NCBI GenBank assembly: GCA_964017155.1
Contig: OZ024864.1
Coordinates: 35,055,029-35,119,028, forward strand
Reading direction: 5' to 3'
DNA length: 64,000 nt
From: Oasisia sp. SBJ-2009
Lineage: Eukaryota; Annelida; Polychaeta; Sabellida; Siboglinidae
In this document: piece by piece, positions 60,613-64,000 of the stretch
Layout: every line of letters begins with the position of its first letter
How positions within the stretch are numbered: the stretch's first letter is position 1
Notes under the pieces: model-generated
Databases searched by the model: none
What the model was told of the DNA's origin: nothing
What the model saw: the letters and a program-made list of their open reading frames with translations, nothing else
Made by a program: the position numbers and the translations under genes

Positions 60613-61056
60613 GGCACATACTATTATACATATTGTGCACAGATAGGAAGTGTTATGTAATAGGTACATTGATGTTACAAAGTTATAAGAGCATTCTCAG
60701 TACAGTGAAATGCGTGCATACACATGATATCAAGCAGACAACCTTTATTGAGTGGTTCACGCTTCCTTTAATGCACATGGTTTATTTCACCATTCTACAC
60801 AATCAACCGTCATATTATTGTGACAAACTATCTTTACATATTTTACCTTTGTCTCATCCCACTGTATGGGACAATGGATGTAACTGCAAAATGACACCTA
60901 CTGCCATCTGTTGATCAAAAGTACTTCTACAGATACAGCTGTTTTATTGCCATTGTTAACATCATAATTGATTATGTCATTTAAGAATATGTGTCTTAGT
61001 AATTGAATCATCTCAAACATGCCAAGTGCGTGCAATAAAACGAAATGCAATAATAA

Positions 61057-61146
61057 TAAAATATATAAAATATATAAAATATATAAAGTATATAAAGTAT
61101 ATAAAGTATATAAAGTATATAAAGTATATAAAATATATAAAATATC
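61057..61146. repeat. (ATATAAA(A/G)T)n 9-bp array
   Basis: About ten copies; the central ones carry G and the outer ones A at one position. Confidence 0.92.
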
Positions 61147-61450
61147 TTTTAAAAAAGCAAAACAAATCCAAACGAACTTGAATAAGATTCTTATTTAGGT
61201 CAATCGCTCGTTTTTTTTATGGATAAGACAATAATTCAAATTCAGCTCCATTTCTCCGCCCTAGAAATTTGAGTGCGTTGGACATTTACGGAACTTTTTA
61301 TTAATTAATTTATGTACAAATTAAGAAATTTTCAATACATTTTTGTTGTTGTAAACATAAAGGAATATCATAATGACATACAGAAGTCTCCTCGTAGAGT
61401 GTATATTTTCAATTATAATTGGTACTTGTTAATCTAATAACTTTTTTTCA

Positions 61451-62075
61451 TCCGTCCGTCCGTCCGTCCGTCCGTCCGTCCGTCCGTCCGTCCGTCCGTC
61501 CGTCCGTCCGTCCGTCCGTCCGTCCGTCCGTCCGTCCGTCCGTCCGTCCGTCCGTCCGTCCGTCCGTCCGTCCGTCCGTCCGTCCGTCCGTCCGTCCGTC
61601 CGTCCGTCCGTCCGTCCGTCCGTCCGTCCGTCCGTCCGTCCGTCCGTCCGTCCGTCCGTCCGTCCGTCCGTCCGTCCGTCCGTCCGTCCGTCCGTCCGTC
61701 CGTCCGTCCGTCCGTCCGTCCGTCCGTCCGTCCGTCCGTCCGTCCGTCCGTCCGTCCGTCCGTCCGTCCGTCCGTCCGTCCGTCCGTCCGTCCGTCCGCC
61801 CGCCCGCCCGCCCGCCCGCCCGCCCGCCCGCCCGCCCGCCCGCCCGCCCGCCCGCCCGCCCGCCCGCCCGCCCGCCCTTCCGCCCGCCCTTCCGCCCTTC
61901 CGCCCTTCCGCCCTTTCGCCCTTCCGCCCGCCCTTCCGCCCTTCCGCCCTTCCGCCCGTCCGCCCGTCCTTCCGCCCTTCCGCCCTTCCGCCCTTCCGCC
62001 CTTCCGCCCGTCCGCCCGTCCGCCCGTCCGCCCGTCCGCCCGTCCGCCCGTCCGCCCGTCCGCCCGTCCGCCTGG
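61451..62075. repeat. CCGT array passing into CCGC and mixed tetramers
   Basis: About 87 perfect CCGT units (to 61,797) change abruptly to about 20 CCGC units (to 61,876). A block of CCGCCCTT-type and then CCGCCCGT-type 8-mers follows. Long Pro/Ser/Val/Arg frames on both strands are artefacts. Confidence 0.98.
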
Positions 62076-62217
62076 TCCGCCAGTACGCACCGTGCACCAT
62101 GCACCATGCAGATGTAATATTTTGCAAATTAAAGCGACATAGTCCGTTTGTGGCTTTTTATTTTTATTGCAAAATTATGTTATACGATATAAATCATTCC
62201 TAATATACTATAATCTC

Positions 62218-62276
62218 AACATCTTTTGACGGTCTGTATGCTATCATTTATAGCGCACAGACCGTCAAAAGATGTT
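62218..62276. repeat. 59-nt hairpin with perfect 20-bp stem
   Basis: AACATCTTTTGACGGTCTGT (62,218-62,237) pairs perfectly with 62,257-62,276. Inside, a 2-base internal loop is followed by GCTAT/ATAGC and a 5-base loop. The size and shape resemble a microRNA precursor, though a transposon-derived palindrome is equally likely. Confidence 0.9.
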
Positions 62277-62279
62277 TTC

Positions 62280-62975
62280 ATGTACCATTTAGAGGTTGAA
62301 ATAGACGCAGTAAGGGCGCTTATTCTGTGTACACATCGACCACTAGGCCGTTGTAGGCGTGGCTAAAAGCCCAGAAGGAAATGTATGATAACGTGATGCA
62401 GTACCACGTGAACACAAGTTGACGGGTTGCATGTGCTGCCGTGTCGTGTATTTGTTTTCATTCGTAATGGTATGAAGTCAGTTTTTATGTGTGAATGCGA
62501 TTTGTATCTGCTTTACATTTGTTATAAAAAAAACATGGCGTATATTTGTAATGTATGTTGTGTGCACATCATAAGATCAGGCAAGATACATCCTATTATT
62601 AGAAAACCTTTATAGCCAATAACAACTAATTCACTAACTGCCACACCCAGCCAGGTGCATAGCTCCCAATTGGTAAAGGTCAAAGGGTGGGTTTCACTCG
62701 CGGCGATTTCAGTGATAGCGTCGGGATTCCTATAAACATTCGACTTTTGACATTACGAAGTCAGTTCTGTTTCGTTAAAACATTTATTGGCGGCCAGGAG
62801 GCTACAATAGTTATAACGTATACTGATTAATATAATTTTGCAATAAAAATTAAAAGCCATGAACTGATCGTGCCGCTTTAAAGTGACAAAGCGAATTCGA
62901 AGATTATGTCAGACGTAATGCAAGTCGTAAACTGTAAACTCTAGCTTTGTTAACGCGTTACTGACAGTAGTATCC
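62280..62975. other. Region upstream of the right-edge gene
   Basis: No exon was identified. An in-frame TAA at 62,928 lies before the ATG at 62,976. The stretch 62,690-62,750 has several CpG and could belong to a promoter. Confidence 0.4.
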
Positions 62976-63165
62976 ATGGAACTACGGCGAAATTACTTTT
63001 CCTGCTCGGACGAAACATGCCAAGAACAATACGAAAGATACACCTCAATAGCAGCGCCACTCGTCAGCCAGCTGCATGAGTATAGGAAAGCGAGCTATTT
63101 GGAAACCGTCGAGCCCATCGAATTCAGGAAAGAACAACACAAGATAAAAGCATATGCACACGCAG
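62976..63165 (+). CDS. First coding exon of a gene leaving the window
   Basis: From the ATG, 63 codons read MELRRNYFSCSDETCQEQYE, RYTSIAAPLVSQLHEYRKAS, YLETVEPIEFRKEQHKIKAY, AHA, ending at the donor CGCAG|GTACGC in phase 1. The composition is that of a real, hydrophilic, probably helical protein. I do not recognise the family. The frame stays open into the microsatellite and off the window, but that part is intron. An acceptor-like TTACTGACAG just before the ATG leaves open that this is an internal exon. Confidence 0.6.
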
Positions 63166-64000
63166 GTACGCAGGTACGCACGTACGCACGTACGCACGTA
63201 CGCACGCGCACGCACGCACGGACACGGACACACACGCACGCACGCACGCACGCACGGACACGCACACATACACACACGCACGCACGCACGGACACGCACG
63301 GACGCACACAGTCACACACACACACGCGCGCGCGCACGCACGCACGCACGCACGCACGGACACGCACACAGACACACAAGAAAAAAAGAAAAAAAACGCG
63401 CACACGCACACTCACACTCACACGCACACGCACACGCACACGCACACGCACACGCACACGCACACGCACACGCACACGCACACGCACACGCACACGCACA
63501 CGCACACGCACACGCACACGCACACGCACACGCACACGCACACGCACACGCACACGCCCACGCGCACGCGCACGCGCACGCGCACGCGCACGCGCACGCG
63601 CACGCGCACGCGCACGCGCACGCGCACGCGCACGCGCACGCGCACGCGCACGCGCACGCGCACGCGCACGCGCACGCGCACGCGCACGCGCACGCGCACG
63701 CGCACGCGCACGCGCACGCGCACGCGCACGCGCACGCGCACGCGCACGCGCACGCGCACGCGCACGCGCACGCGCACGCGCACGCGCACGCGCACGCGCA
63801 CGCGCACGCGCACGCGCACGCGCACGCGCACGCGCACGCGCACGCGCACGCGCACGCGCACGCGCACGCGCACGCGCACGCGCACGCGCACACGCACACG
63901 CACACGCACACGCACACGCACACGCACACGCACACGCACACGCACACGCACACGCACACGCACACGCACACGCACACGCACACGCACACGCACACGCACA
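63166..64000. repeat. CA/CG alternating purine-pyrimidine tract
   Basis: After ACGTACGC repeats and a mixed CACG zone, with a short A-rich break near 63,380, hexamers follow: (CACACG)n to about 63,556, (CGCACG)n to about 63,889, then (CACACG)n to the window end. It is almost purely alternating purine-pyrimidine and very rich in CpG. Confidence 0.98.

Noticed and set aside
61419..62127. Long Arg/Pro/Ser and Gly/Arg/Thr/Asp frames on both strands
   Set aside because: They are translation of the CCGT/CCGC array.
63312..63999. Long Arg-Val and Cys-Ala/Cys-Val frames
   Set aside because: They are translation of the CA/CG tract; the tract is intron of the right-edge gene.

Overview
This window is nuclear DNA of an animal, most likely a marine invertebrate; the phylum cannot be fixed from sequence alone. 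The evidence is spliced protein-coding exons with GT..AG borders, introns of up to 20 kb, an AT-rich background full of microsatellites, an L2/CR1-type LINE, a tRNA-type SINE, Kolobok-like DNA transposons (TTAA target duplications plus a THAP-type exon) and many foldback elements. There is no bacterial operon structure, CRISPR array, rRNA or intact tRNA gene.

The main gene lies on the minus strand between 46,039 and 8,739. I reconstruct six coding exons (46,039-45,773; 25,202-24,980; 20,324-20,285; 17,894-17,759; 15,127-12,844; 8,971-8,739). Their splice phases agree at all five junctions and sum to 3,183 nt, or 1,060 codons plus a stop. Exon 1 carries two SUMO-interacting-like motifs. The C-terminal ~430 residues are a helical region that I read as the SLF2/SIMC1 (FAM178) type, part of the machinery that recruits the SMC5/6 complex. 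That assignment rests on recognition, not on an alignment. Exon 2 has one in-frame TGA, the main puzzle of the locus.

Layout: 0-0.7 kb holds a broken LDL-receptor-type YWTD fragment. 1.6-5.8 kb is a large palindromic element split by an L2/CR1-like LINE. 6.7-7.0 kb is a CTTTG array. 8.5-46 kb is the main gene; its introns hold a SINE, several small near-perfect hairpins, MITE families, a 43-bp and a 24-bp satellite, two TTAA elements, a TRIM-like direct repeat and, on the opposite strand, a possible small spliced gene ending at 32,334. 46-61 kb is a transposon graveyard: LINE remnant, two more Kolobok-like copies (one carrying a 1.4-kb nested insertion), a second TTAA MITE copy, a 0.5-kb foldback and dispersed elements with subterminal repeats. 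61.4-62.1 kb is a long CCGT/CCGC array. 62,976-63,165 is a good candidate first coding exon of a plus-strand gene that leaves the window; its intron opens directly into an ~0.83-kb alternating purine-pyrimidine tract that runs to the window end.
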